A stretch of 13,087 bases of DNA from Candidatus Atribacter fermentans (GCA_012517485.1 JAAYUT010000335.1:1-13087); one strand, 5' to 3'; counted from the first letter of the stretch, positions 7,453 through 13,087 are shown. The notes: generated from the letters alone by a model not told the origin. Numbers and translations are program-made.

Positions 7453-8142
7453 ATGAAAGAAGAACTTGATGCTATATCACAAATCAGTGAATTAATTATA
7501 TCGGATAAAGGGTTTGAAGATGTTCTCCGGCTCATGGTTAATATAACCGCTCAGGTGATGAAATCCAATATTTGCTCGCTTATGTTGTTAGATGAAAAGA
7601 AAAAAGTCTTGGAAATTAAAGCGACTCAATCTGTGAGTGAAGCGTATAATAAAAAGCCACCGATTAAATTAGGAGAAGGCGTAGCAGGAAAAGTTGCCTT
7701 AGAGAAAAAACCGATGATAATACCAGACGTTCGAAACGATCCTTATTACCGGAATAAGGAAATAGCTGAAAAAGAAGGCCTTTGCTCCTTGGTAAGTCTT
7801 CCTTTGATGGTGAAAGGGAAAATTGTTGGTGTTCTTAATCTCTATACCTCGGAACCTCGAGATTTTCATGATGATGACATTAAAACTTTAACAACTATTG
7901 CGAATCAAGCAGCTGTTGTTATCGAAAATTATCGTCTGCTCATGGAAAGTGAATTTGTAAAAGAAGAATTAGAGACTCGTAAAAAGATTGAAAGAGCAAA
8001 GGGATATTTAATGGCTGAATATAATATAAATGAAGAAGAAGCCTACCGAAGGATTCAGAAATACAGCATGAATAAACAGAAGAGCATGAAAGAAGTTGCC
8101 GAAGCAGTTATTTTAGCTTGGGAAATGAAGAAAAAAATTTGA
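7453..8142 (+). CDS. GAF-ANTAR domain regulator (putative transcription antiterminator)
   Basis: 229 residues with an N-terminal GAF sensory domain (about 20-160, containing LGEGVAGKVALEKKP and SLVSLPLMVKGKIVGVLNLY) followed by a short charged helix and an ANTAR domain (about 170-225). The ANTAR part shows the typical RKKIERAKGYLM segment, EEEAYRRIQKYSM and EVAEAVI. ANTAR domains bind paired short RNA hairpins and prevent transcription termination. The GAF domain would sense a small molecule, redox state or partner protein, but its ligand cannot be read from sequence. No receiver domain or adjacent kinase is present. I start at ATG 7453 because GGGAGG (7441-7446) lies 6 bases upstream; the open frame extends 30 codons further back but without homology or a ribosome-binding site. 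The gene ends 6 bases from the convergent metal-permease gene. Target RNAs are unknown. Confidence 0.88.
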   Translation: MKEELDAISQISELIISDKGFEDVLRLMVNITAQVMKSNICSLMLLDEKKKVLEIKATQSVSEAYNKKPPIKLGEGVAGKVALEKKPMIIPDVRNDPYYRNKEIAEKEGLCSLVSLPLMVKGKIVGVLNLYTSEPRDFHDDDIKTLTTIANQAAVVIENYRLLMESEFVKEELETRKKIERAKGYLMAEYNINEEEAYRRIQKYSMNKQKSMKEVAEAVILAWEMKKKI

Positions 8143-8148
8143 AACGTT

Positions 8149-8928
8149 TTAATCTCTTTTTTTAGAGGTTAGGAGAGAAGTAATCAAAAAAATAATCGTT
8201 GCAAAAAGAACAATTGTTGCTCCAGAAGGGGTATCTAAAAAATAAGAGAGAATGAGTCCTCCTATTGACGAAGAAACTCCAAAGATAATAGCAGTAATTA
8301 AAGCTCTTTTAAAATTATTGGAAATTTGCAAAGCTGCCGCTGAAGGGATGATGAGCAGAGCTGAAACTAAAACGATTCCAACCACTTTTATTGAAGTCAC
8401 AATAGTAAGAGAAATAAAACATACCAATAAATAATATACCAGTGGTACTGGAATCCCGCTCACTTCTGCCATTTCTTGGTCTAATACTAAGAGTAAAAGT
8501 TCTTTGTAATAGAAAAGAACGAAGAAAAAAACGAATCCTTCGACCAGAAGTGTAAGATAAAGGTCGTTTAAGGTGACCGCTAAAATATTCCCGAATAAAT
8601 ACCCGAATAGATCAACATTAACTCCTTTTAGAAAACCAAATATCAATATTCCCAATGCCATTGTACTGGCGAAGAAAATTCCAATCGTTGTGTCTTCTTT
8701 AATGCGGCTTTTTTTAGATAAATAAGCAATTCCTAAACCTGATGCAACACAAAAGAATATCGAAGACAAAATCGGGTTAACTTTTAATAGAAAACCTAAA
8801 GCGACACCTCCAAAGGCAGCATGTGAGATTCCAGCACCCATAAAAGACATTCCTTTTAGAACGACATAAATTCCAATTACTGCGCATAAAGAGCCGATTA
8901 AAATTCCTGCCAAGAGAGCACGTTGCAT
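8149..8928 (-). CDS. ZnuB-like metal ABC transporter permease (ABC-3 family)
   Basis: Integral membrane subunit of a zinc/manganese-type ABC importer. About eight or nine hydrophobic segments are seen across 259 residues. Family marks are SHAAFGGVALG (35-45), DLFGYLFGNILAV (106-118), the cytoplasmic coupling segment LDQEMAEVSGIPV (149-161), VGIVLVSALLIIP (183-195) and the final DTPSGATIVL (232-241). The ATG at 8928 has no ribosome-binding site nearby. The upstream in-frame codons read L-D-I-L-S-Y-T-F before MQRALLAG, which matches the usual family N-terminus, and AAGGAG lies 9 bases before an in-frame CTG (complement of 8950-8952). The true start is therefore probably 18-24 bases upstream at a non-AUG codon (ATT at 8946 or CTG at 8952). 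It follows the ATPase gene in the same operon. Which metal is carried cannot be told. Confidence 0.9.
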   Translation of the reverse strand: MQRALLAGILIGSLCAVIGIYVVLKGMSFMGAGISHAAFGGVALGFLLKVNPILSSIFFCVASGLGIAYLSKKSRIKEDTTIGIFFASTMALGILIFGFLKGVNVDLFGYLFGNILAVTLNDLYLTLLVEGFVFFFVLFYYKELLLLVLDQEMAEVSGIPVPLVYYLLVCFISLTIVTSIKVVGIVLVSALLIIPSAAALQISNNFKRALITAIIFGVSSSIGGLILSYFLDTPSGATIVLFATIIFLITSLLTSKKRD

Positions 8929-8961
8929 AAAGGTATAGCTGAGAATATCCAGTTCAAATCA

Positions 8962-8967
8962 CTCCTT
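8962..8967 (-). promoter_or_regulatory. Ribosome-binding site that argues for a non-AUG permease start
   Basis: On the - strand AAGGAG is followed after 9 bases by in-frame CTG (8952) and after 15 by in-frame ATT (8946), but the first in-frame ATG (8928) is 33 bases away. An in-frame TGA just upstream of the TTT-GAA-CTG codons limits any further extension. Confidence 0.55.
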
Positions 8968-8970
8968 AAA

Positions 8971-8984
8971 ATCGAGTACTCGAT
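8971..8984. repeat. Perfect 14-base palindrome between the two ABC transporter genes
   Basis: ATCGAGTACTCGAT is its own reverse complement. It lies 11 bases past the ATPase stop and just ahead of the permease ribosome-binding site on the - strand. In RNA it would give a 5-bp stem with a GUAC loop followed by UUUU. A protein-binding site, a small processing hairpin or a weak attenuator are all possible. Confidence 0.5.
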
Positions 8985-8995
8985 ACCGGTGATTC

Positions 8996-9847
8996 TTAAG
9001 ATTTATGATGATTTTCATCTTCTTCAGCGGTTTCTCCAGAACAATAATGAACCGGCGAGGACCGTCGAACGACAATATGGGGGATAAATCCATGATGAAA
9101 GAAAGCAGCTTCGCGGCCGTACATTTCAGTTAGAGTTTCGTCAGAAATCCCATTTTCTGGTCTATCATGAACAAATACCTTTCGATTGACACAGGCAATG
9201 GTATCAACATATTGAGCGATGACACCAATGTCGTGAGAAACGGTTAAAATAGTAATACCTTGTTGGTGAAGAGCAAGCAACAATTCATAAAGACTTTCAC
9301 TGTTTTTTGGATCAACAGCGGTAGTCGGTTCATCAAGAATTAACATATCAGGGTTGTTTATTAAAGCCCGAGCAATCATGATTCTTTGTCGCTGACCACC
9401 GGATAGTTTTCCTATTTGTTTGGTTTTCAGCGATTGAAGGCCGGTTTTTTCTAATGTTTCCATCACTGCTGAGCGGTCGTTTTCTTTGGGAAGGCGACCA
9501 GGACCTATGGTTGCATACCTGCCGGTTAAAACAAAATCTTCAACATTTATTGGAAAAGAATAATCAATTTTATTCATTTGTGGGACATACCCTATTCGCT
9601 TCCGAATACTGGGATGATCGTTAATATTTTTCCCAAAAACCAAAACTTGACCAGATGTTGGTTTGAGGAGTCCAAGAATCAGCTTGAGTAAAGTAGTTTT
9701 TCCTGCTCCATTTGGTCCAATAACAGCAAGAAACTCTCCTTTTTTAACTCGGAGAGAAACATCTTCTAACACTTCTAAATCTTGGTAAGAAAATGAAACA
9801 GAAATAAACTCAACATCATATAAAGATTTGTTTAGGGTATTTTCCAT
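8996..9847 (-). CDS. ZnuC-like metal ABC transporter ATP-binding protein with His-rich tail
   Basis: ATPase subunit that would power the neighbouring permease. Motifs in order: Walker A GPNGAGKTT (44-52), Q-loop Q90, signature LSGGQ (148-152), Walker B MLILDEP (168-174) and H-loop H205 (SHD). The block YVPQMNKIDYSFPINVEDFV (87-106) is typical of the zinc/manganese group. At 283 residues it is about 20-30 longer than usual. The extra C-terminal tail has clustered histidines and one cysteine (H251, H252, H257, H267, C269, H280, H281) and acidic residues. That could bind metal, which is my inference. The ribosome-binding site is weak (AAAGG about 10 bases upstream). The permease follows on the same strand, but no substrate-binding protein gene is adjacent; the upstream gene, yjbQ, points away. 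Confidence 0.9.
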   Translation of the reverse strand: MENTLNKSLYDVEFISVSFSYQDLEVLEDVSLRVKKGEFLAVIGPNGAGKTTLLKLILGLLKPTSGQVLVFGKNINDHPSIRKRIGYVPQMNKIDYSFPINVEDFVLTGRYATIGPGRLPKENDRSAVMETLEKTGLQSLKTKQIGKLSGGQRQRIMIARALINNPDMLILDEPTTAVDPKNSESLYELLLALHQQGITILTVSHDIGVIAQYVDTIACVNRKVFVHDRPENGISDETLTEMYGREAAFFHHGFIPHIVVRRSSPVHYCSGETAEEDENHHKS

Positions 9848-9890
9848 CTGGCACCAACCTTTATCATTGAGCCATTTGTGAAATCATACC

Positions 9891-9948
9891 TGACAAGAAG
9901 TGAAAATGAATCGCTCTTTAATGCTAATCAATGCTTCATTTTCTGTCA
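9891..9948. promoter_or_regulatory. Long interrupted inverted repeat in a divergent promoter region
   Basis: GAAAATGAA (9902-9910) is perfectly inverted at 9935-9943 (TTCATTTTC), and outer half-sites TGACA (9891-9895) and TGTCA (9944-9948) are also inverted, with a 6-base insertion on the left. AATGCT is repeated in the loop. The right arm overlaps the promoter candidates for both the ABC operon (-) and yjbQ (+), as an operator would. It does not match a Fur, Zur or MntR box that I know. Confidence 0.45.
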
Positions 9949-9949
9949 A
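9921..9949 (-). promoter_or_regulatory. Probable promoter of the metal ABC operon
   Basis: On the - strand a perfect -35 TTGACA (complement of 9944-9949) is followed after 17 bases by TAGCAT (complement of 9921-9926), which matches TATAAT at four of six positions. Transcription would begin about 70 bases before the ATPase start. Confidence 0.5.
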
Positions 9950-9962
9950 GTTTGGATACAAT
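9935..9962 (+). promoter_or_regulatory. Possible promoter of yjbQ-iorAB
   Basis: TACAAT (9957-9962, one mismatch to the -10 consensus) lies 16 bases after a poor -35, TTCATT (9935-9940). It overlaps the divergent ABC promoter and the inverted repeat, so the two directions may share control. Confidence 0.35.
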
Positions 9963-9971
9963 TATAGAGAA

Positions 9972-9988
9972 ATTGAGGTCATTGAGGT
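9972..9988 (+). repeat. Tandem duplication of the yjbQ ribosome-binding region
   Basis: ATTGAGGT occurs at 9972-9979 and again at 9981-9988. The second copy supplies the GAGG ribosome-binding site 7 bases before the ATG at 9995. The first would be a spare site 16 bases away. Confidence 0.5.
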
Positions 9989-9994
9989 GGTTAT

Positions 9995-10411
9995 ATGAAA
10001 AGCTATCGAAAAGAATTGTGGTTTGAAACATCACAAAGAAGAAGTTTTATTTGTATCACCCCAACGATTAGGGCTTGTTTAGAGGAAAGTCATATCAAAG
10101 AAGGGTTGCTTCTCTGTAATGCGATGCACATAACTGCCAGTGTTTTTATCAATGATAATGAAACTGGTTTACATCAAGACTTTGAAAAATGGCTGGAAAA
10201 GTTAGCACCAGAAAAGCCTTATAATCAATATCAACATAATGGATTTGAAGACAATGCTGATGCCCATTTAAAACGGACCATCATGGGAAGAGAAGTTGTG
10301 ATTGCTGTAACCGATGGAAAATTAGATTTAGGTCCATGGGAAGAAGTTTTTTACGGTGAATTTGATGGAAAAAGAAGAAAGAGAGTTTTAGTTAAAATTA
10401 TAGGAGAATAA
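9995..10411 (+). CDS. yjbQ: YjbQ family protein (UPF0047, secondary thiamine-phosphate synthase-like)
   Basis: 138-residue single-domain protein of the YjbQ/UPF0047 family. The family is annotated after a weak thiamine-phosphate synthase activity reported for the E. coli member, and its main role is still uncertain. Family marks seen are HITASVFINDNE (45-56), DNADAHLK (86-93), DGKLDLGPWEEVFYGEFDG (107-125) and a basic KRRKRVLVKIIGE ending. Length and ending match the family, so it is complete. The ATG at 9995 is preceded by GAGG 7 bases upstream. It lies 48 bases before iorA on the same strand with no convincing terminator between, so the two are probably co-transcribed. That places a possible thiamine-phosphate enzyme beside a thiamine-diphosphate-dependent oxidoreductase, an attractive link but only an inference. 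It is divergent from the metal ABC operon. Confidence 0.92.
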   Translation: MKSYRKELWFETSQRRSFICITPTIRACLEESHIKEGLLLCNAMHITASVFINDNETGLHQDFEKWLEKLAPEKPYNQYQHNGFEDNADAHLKRTIMGREVVIAVTDGKLDLGPWEEVFYGEFDGKRRKRVLVKIIGE

Positions 10412-10445
10412 TTGAGACTCAATTTTGAAAATTTTTTTTGATTGG

Positions 10446-10451
10446 AAGGAG
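10446..10451 (+). promoter_or_regulatory. Ribosome-binding site selecting a TTG start for iorA
   Basis: AAGGAG lies 8 bases before TTG 10460. An earlier in-frame TTG at 10442 lies before this site and so cannot use it. Confidence 0.7.
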
Positions 10452-10459
10452 CGAAATCA

Positions 10460-12214
10460 TTGAATACACAAAAAGAGAATTCTTGCTTAATGTTAGGGAA
10501 TGAAGCAATTGCAAGAGGTGCCTATGAAGGTGGCGTTCAGGTTGGTGCTGGTTATCCAGGAACTCCCAGTAGTGAAATACTTGAATATCTCAGTCAATAC
10601 CGAGAAGTCCATTCAAGGTGGTGCCCCAATGAAAAGGTTGCTCTTGAAGTCGCAGCTGGAGTTGCTATAGCTGGAGGACGTGCTCTTGCTACCATGAAAC
10701 ACGTTGGTCTTAATGTTGCCGCTGATCCATTAATGACTCTCTCCTATACTGGGGTGAGAGGAGGGTTGGTTATTGTAGTTGCCGATGACCCAGGAATGCA
10801 TTCTTCTCAAAATGAACAGGATAGTCGTAATTATGCTCAATTTGCCAAAATTCCCTTTTTAGAACCAGCTGATGGTGAGGAAGCTCGAATTTTTACCAAG
10901 GAAGCATTTTTAATTAGTGAAAAATTTGATACACCAGTAATGGTTCGATCAACCACCCGGGTTTCACACTCTCGTTCAGTTGTCTATCCCCAGGAAAGAG
11001 TTCCTTTTACAGCATTTCCATATCAAAAAGATGCTGAAAAATACGTAATGATTCCATTGTTTGGCAGAAAACGGAGAATTGCTCTTGAAAACCGTTTGCA
11101 AAAATTAAAAATATGGGTAGAAGAATCAGAACTCAACTGCATCGAAATGAGGGACACTCATATGGGAATTATTACTGGAGGTGTTCTTTATAATCATGTT
11201 CGGGAGGTGTTTCCTCAAGCTTCAGTGTTAAAATTGGGAATTGGTTATCCACTTCCTCTCCAAAAGATAGCAGATTTTGTGAAGAAAGTTAAAAATGCAG
11301 TGGTGGTTGAAGAATTAGATCCTTTCTGGGAAACTGAAATGAAAGCCGCTGGTATTTCGGTTGAGGGGAGAAATCGAATTCCTGGAATAGGTGAAATAAC
11401 CCCTGAGGTTCTTAGAGTCTCATTTGGTATTCCTCTCCAACAACCACTCATAAACGATTTAAGTCAGTATCTTTTCCCTCGGCCACCTATCATGTGTGCT
11501 GGTTGCCCTCATCGTGGGGTTTTCCGAGTGCTTTCAGACTTGAAAATTACCGTTACTGGAGATATTGGATGTTATACACTGGGAGTGATGCCACCAACTT
11601 CATCGATTGATTCTTGTATTTGTATGGGGGCTTCAATCTCAAATGCTGAAGGGTTTAAATTAGCTCATCCCGAGTTGACTGTGGGAGCTGTAATTGGTGA
11701 TTCAACTTTCATTCATAGCGGAATTGATCCTCTTTTAGATGCAGTTTATAATCAAACCAATATTTTGGTTTTTATATTAGACAACCGTATTACCGCCATG
11801 ACCGGTGGACAAAATCACCCGGGAACGGGAATGACATTAATGGGCGAAAGAACCCATTCGCTTGACCTGGAAAAGTTGGTGAGGTCTTTAGGGGTGAAAG
11901 AAGTTCATCATCTGAGCTCTTTTGACATTTTACAATTCCGATCTCTGCTTAAGGAAGCAATAAGAAAGAATTCTGGACCTACGGTCTTTATTCTCACCGA
12001 ACCCTGTCAACTCATTCGAAAAAAAGGAGACAGAAATTTCTATCGGGTGGATCCTAATCTCTGTCGGCTTTGCAAGAAATGTTTGCAATTAGGTTGTCCG
12101 GCAATACGACTCGATGGTGAAAATGTAGAAATTATTGCAGAATATTGTCGTGCTTGTGGAGTTTGTAGTCAAATTTGTCAGTTTGAAGCAATAAAGGAGG
12201 AAATCCAATCATGA
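10460..12214 (+). CDS. iorA: Indolepyruvate:ferredoxin oxidoreductase, alpha subunit
   Basis: Large catalytic subunit of the cytoplasmic enzyme that oxidatively decarboxylates aryl-pyruvates (from Trp, Phe and Tyr transamination) to aryl-acetyl-CoA, passing electrons to ferredoxin. The N-terminal pyrimidine-binding domain has GYPGTPSSEI (31-40), and a transketolase-C-like middle part follows. The TPP-binding domain has CAGCPHRG (346-353), GDSTFIHSG (413-421) and DNRITAMTGGQ (441-451). A C-terminal di-cluster ferredoxin domain follows, with C535-x2-C538-x2-C541-x4-C546 and C563-x2-C566-x2-C569-x3-C573. The 4-residue spacing in the first set is, as I recall, usual for this enzyme; Gln replaces Pro after the last Cys. 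Start is TTG 10460 (584 residues). The stop overlaps iorB by 4 bases (ATGA). The oxygen-sensitive chemistry implies an anaerobe. Indolepyruvate itself is assigned by family; other 2-keto acids are possible. Confidence 0.95.
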   Translation: MNTQKENSCLMLGNEAIARGAYEGGVQVGAGYPGTPSSEILEYLSQYREVHSRWCPNEKVALEVAAGVAIAGGRALATMKHVGLNVAADPLMTLSYTGVRGGLVIVVADDPGMHSSQNEQDSRNYAQFAKIPFLEPADGEEARIFTKEAFLISEKFDTPVMVRSTTRVSHSRSVVYPQERVPFTAFPYQKDAEKYVMIPLFGRKRRIALENRLQKLKIWVEESELNCIEMRDTHMGIITGGVLYNHVREVFPQASVLKLGIGYPLPLQKIADFVKKVKNAVVVEELDPFWETEMKAAGISVEGRNRIPGIGEITPEVLRVSFGIPLQQPLINDLSQYLFPRPPIMCAGCPHRGVFRVLSDLKITVTGDIGCYTLGVMPPTSSIDSCICMGASISNAEGFKLAHPELTVGAVIGDSTFIHSGIDPLLDAVYNQTNILVFILDNRITAMTGGQNHPGTGMTLMGERTHSLDLEKLVRSLGVKEVHHLSSFDILQFRSLLKEAIRKNSGPTVFILTEPCQLIRKKGDRNFYRVDPNLCRLCKKCLQLGCPAIRLDGENVEIIAEYCRACGVCSQICQFEAIKEEIQS

Positions 12215-12792
12215 AAAACGGTGGTATTGTTATTGTTGGAGTAGGCGGAACTGGCGTTTTGAAAGCCAGCGAATTACTATCAAGATTCCTCCTTCATTGC
12301 GGTTTTGACGTTCGTCAGTCGGAAGTTCATGGAATGGCACAACGTGGCGGGTCAGTTATCACCCAGCTCAAATTCGGTGAAAAAGTATATTCTCCTTTAT
12401 TAGGGAAGGGTGAAGCTCATTATATGATTGCCACTGAAGAAATCGAAGCACTACGTTATAGTGAATTTCTTTCTTATGATGCAAATATAATCATCAATAC
12501 TTGGAGACTGAACCCGGTAGGGACTAAACCAGAACCTTATAGCGGTTTTTCAGCTCATTTATTTAGGGAAAAAGGTCTTTCAGTATATGAAGTGAATGCA
12601 TTTTCAATTGCTGAATCCCTTCAAAATTCAAAAATTGTGAATACCGTATTGATAGGTGCGATGAGTAAAATATTTCAATTCGATAATGAAAATATATGGG
12701 AAGAAGTGATCAAGGAAACATTCCCTCAAAAACTATTCAATATCAATATGACAGCTTTCTTAAAAGGGAGAGAATCGATATCCACAAAGTAA
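12211..12792 (+). CDS. iorB: Indolepyruvate:ferredoxin oxidoreductase, beta subunit
   Basis: Gamma-domain subunit of the same oxidoreductase, probably shaping the CoA site and the dimer. The N-terminal glycine-rich GVGGTGV (10-16), the family motif SEVHGMAQRGGSV (37-49) and NTVLIGA (144-150) identify it, and 193 residues is the normal length. ATG 12211 overlaps the iorA stop, and AAAGGAGG (12193-12200) lies 10 bases upstream, so it is coupled but also has its own strong ribosome-binding site. No terminator lies immediately after its stop; the first strong one is about 130 bases on, at 12920. A full-length, intact pair with iorA. Confidence 0.95.
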   Translation: MKNGGIVIVGVGGTGVLKASELLSRFLLHCGFDVRQSEVHGMAQRGGSVITQLKFGEKVYSPLLGKGEAHYMIATEEIEALRYSEFLSYDANIIINTWRLNPVGTKPEPYSGFSAHLFREKGLSVYEVNAFSIAESLQNSKIVNTVLIGAMSKIFQFDNENIWEEVIKETFPQKLFNINMTAFLKGRESISTK

Positions 12793-12831
12793 ACTACTTT
12801 TTCATAAATGAAGATGAATACTATTATTAAG

Positions 12832-12859
12832 TTGACAAATTTTTCTTAACGAATATAAT
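12832..12859 (+). promoter_or_regulatory. Consensus sigma-70-type promoter
   Basis: TTGACA (12832-12837) and TATAAT (12854-12859) are both perfect consensus hexamers separated by 16 bases. It is the best promoter match I see in the window, and no protein-coding gene follows before the window ends. Transcription would start near 12866. Confidence 0.75.
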
Positions 12860-12865
12860 AGTGCA

Positions 12866-12968
12866 AGAAAAGGTAACTTTGACTTTGAAAAAATAGATAA
12901 ATAGAAAATCCCCTCCTTGCATTTATAGGGAGCCAACTCGCCCGAGTTAGCTCCCTATAAATGTTTTT
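12866..12968 (+). ncRNA. Candidate small RNA of about 100 nt (promoter to terminator, no ORF)
   Basis: Transcription from the consensus promoter would give an RNA of about 100 nt ending at the strong terminator at 12920-12968. Near its 5' end AAAG-GTAA-CTTT (12869-12880) can form a small stem with a GNRA loop. An A-rich linker and a C-rich stretch TCCCCTCCTT (12909-12918) follow, and then the terminator. I see no reading frame with a ribosome-binding site. It does not match a known RNA family that I recognise. Alternatives are an attenuated leader for a gene beyond 13087, or a chance promoter ahead of the iorB operon terminator. Confidence 0.45.
12920..12968 (+). terminator. Strong rho-independent terminator
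   Basis: CATTTATAGGGAGC (12920-12933) pairs perfectly with 12950-12963. After one mismatch an inner stem AACTC/GAGTT closes on a GCCC loop, and five T follow (12964-12968). The T tract is only on the + strand, so it ends + strand transcription: the candidate small RNA, and probably read-through from iorB. Confidence 0.85.
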
Positions 12969-13087
12969 AGGGATGATTTACTTAAATGATAGAAATATCA
13001 ACCAATAAAAGTGTAAAAGATACACCCCCTTAGATTCCTCTCAATGAACCAACTTGTTGAACACATGAATTGCCCTTATTAGAGGGC
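12969..13087. other. Gene-free window end with two small inverted repeats
   Basis: No coding sequence is recognisable here. GTGTA/TACAC (13011-13015 and 13021-13025, loop AAAGA) and GCCCT/AGGGC (13072-13076 and 13083-13087) are inverted repeats, the latter cut by the window end. The stretch around GTGTAAAAG loosely recalls ends of IS256-family elements, but no transposase is in view. Confidence 0.3.

Noticed and set aside
8143..8175. Bidirectional terminator at the GAF-ANTAR/permease junction
   Set aside because: AATCTCT/AGAGGTT around T6 is a weak AT-rich stem with a mismatch or GU pair, and it overlaps the permease coding end. The T tract is not placed after the stem for either strand.
10411..10439. 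Possible terminator between yjbQ and iorA (ATTGA/TCAAT and AATTTT/AAAATT before T-rich DNA)
   Set aside because: Stems are 5-6 AT pairs only and too weak for a rho-independent terminator; the 48-base gap on the same strand is better read as within an operon.

Overview
The window is an AT-rich stretch of a bacterial chromosome, mostly housekeeping genes. The gene content suggests an anaerobe: ferredoxin-linked indolepyruvate oxidoreductase, an archaeal-type phosphohexomutase, and no oxygen-related genes. The gene order recJ-apt-rel-dtd-metallohydrolase is common in Firmicutes and related deep-branching phyla. Together with the base composition it fits a Firmicutes-like or Atribacterota-like organism. 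That placement is an inference; no rRNA or other taxonomic marker is present.

Layout. (1) Positions 1-5575, + strand: a tight operon of recJ (single-strand exonuclease; its 5' end may lie outside the window), apt (adenine salvage), rel (bifunctional (p)ppGpp synthetase/hydrolase), dtd (D-aminoacyl-tRNA deacylase) and a glyoxalase-II-like metallo-hydrolase. The last three are joined by 4-base stop/start overlaps. (2) Positions 5576-5884: a 309-base gap between convergent genes. It holds a composite inverted-repeat element ending in a T9 tract, an imperfect 23-24 base direct repeat on either side of that element, and a second palindrome-rich block with a perfect 20-base palindrome. (3) 5885-7234, - strand: an archaeal-type phosphoglucosamine/phosphohexomutase. 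(4) 7453-8142, + strand: a stand-alone GAF-ANTAR protein, a predicted RNA-binding antiterminator, which ends 6 bases from (5), a - strand pair encoding a ZnuC-like ATPase and ZnuB-like permease of a metal ABC importer (8149-9847) with no substrate-binding protein in view. (6) 9848-9994: a divergent promoter region with a long inverted repeat. (7) 9995-12792, + strand: yjbQ, iorA and iorB, a probable operon joining a YjbQ-family protein (a family reported to have weak thiamine-phosphate synthase activity) to the two subunits of a TPP-dependent, CoA- and ferredoxin-linked 2-ketoacid oxidoreductase. (8) 12793-13087: no gene, but a consensus promoter (TTGACA, 16 bases, TATAAT) followed about 100 bases later by a very strong terminator hairpin. 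This is a candidate small RNA carrying a C-rich anti-Shine-Dalgarno-like stretch.

I see no defence system, prophage, CRISPR array or complete insertion sequence. The most notable items not explained by known genes are the candidate small RNA at 12866-12968 and the repeat cluster at 5588-5860. Next are the ABC permease, whose conserved N-terminus appears to start at a non-AUG codon, and the divergent operator-like repeat at 9891-9948.
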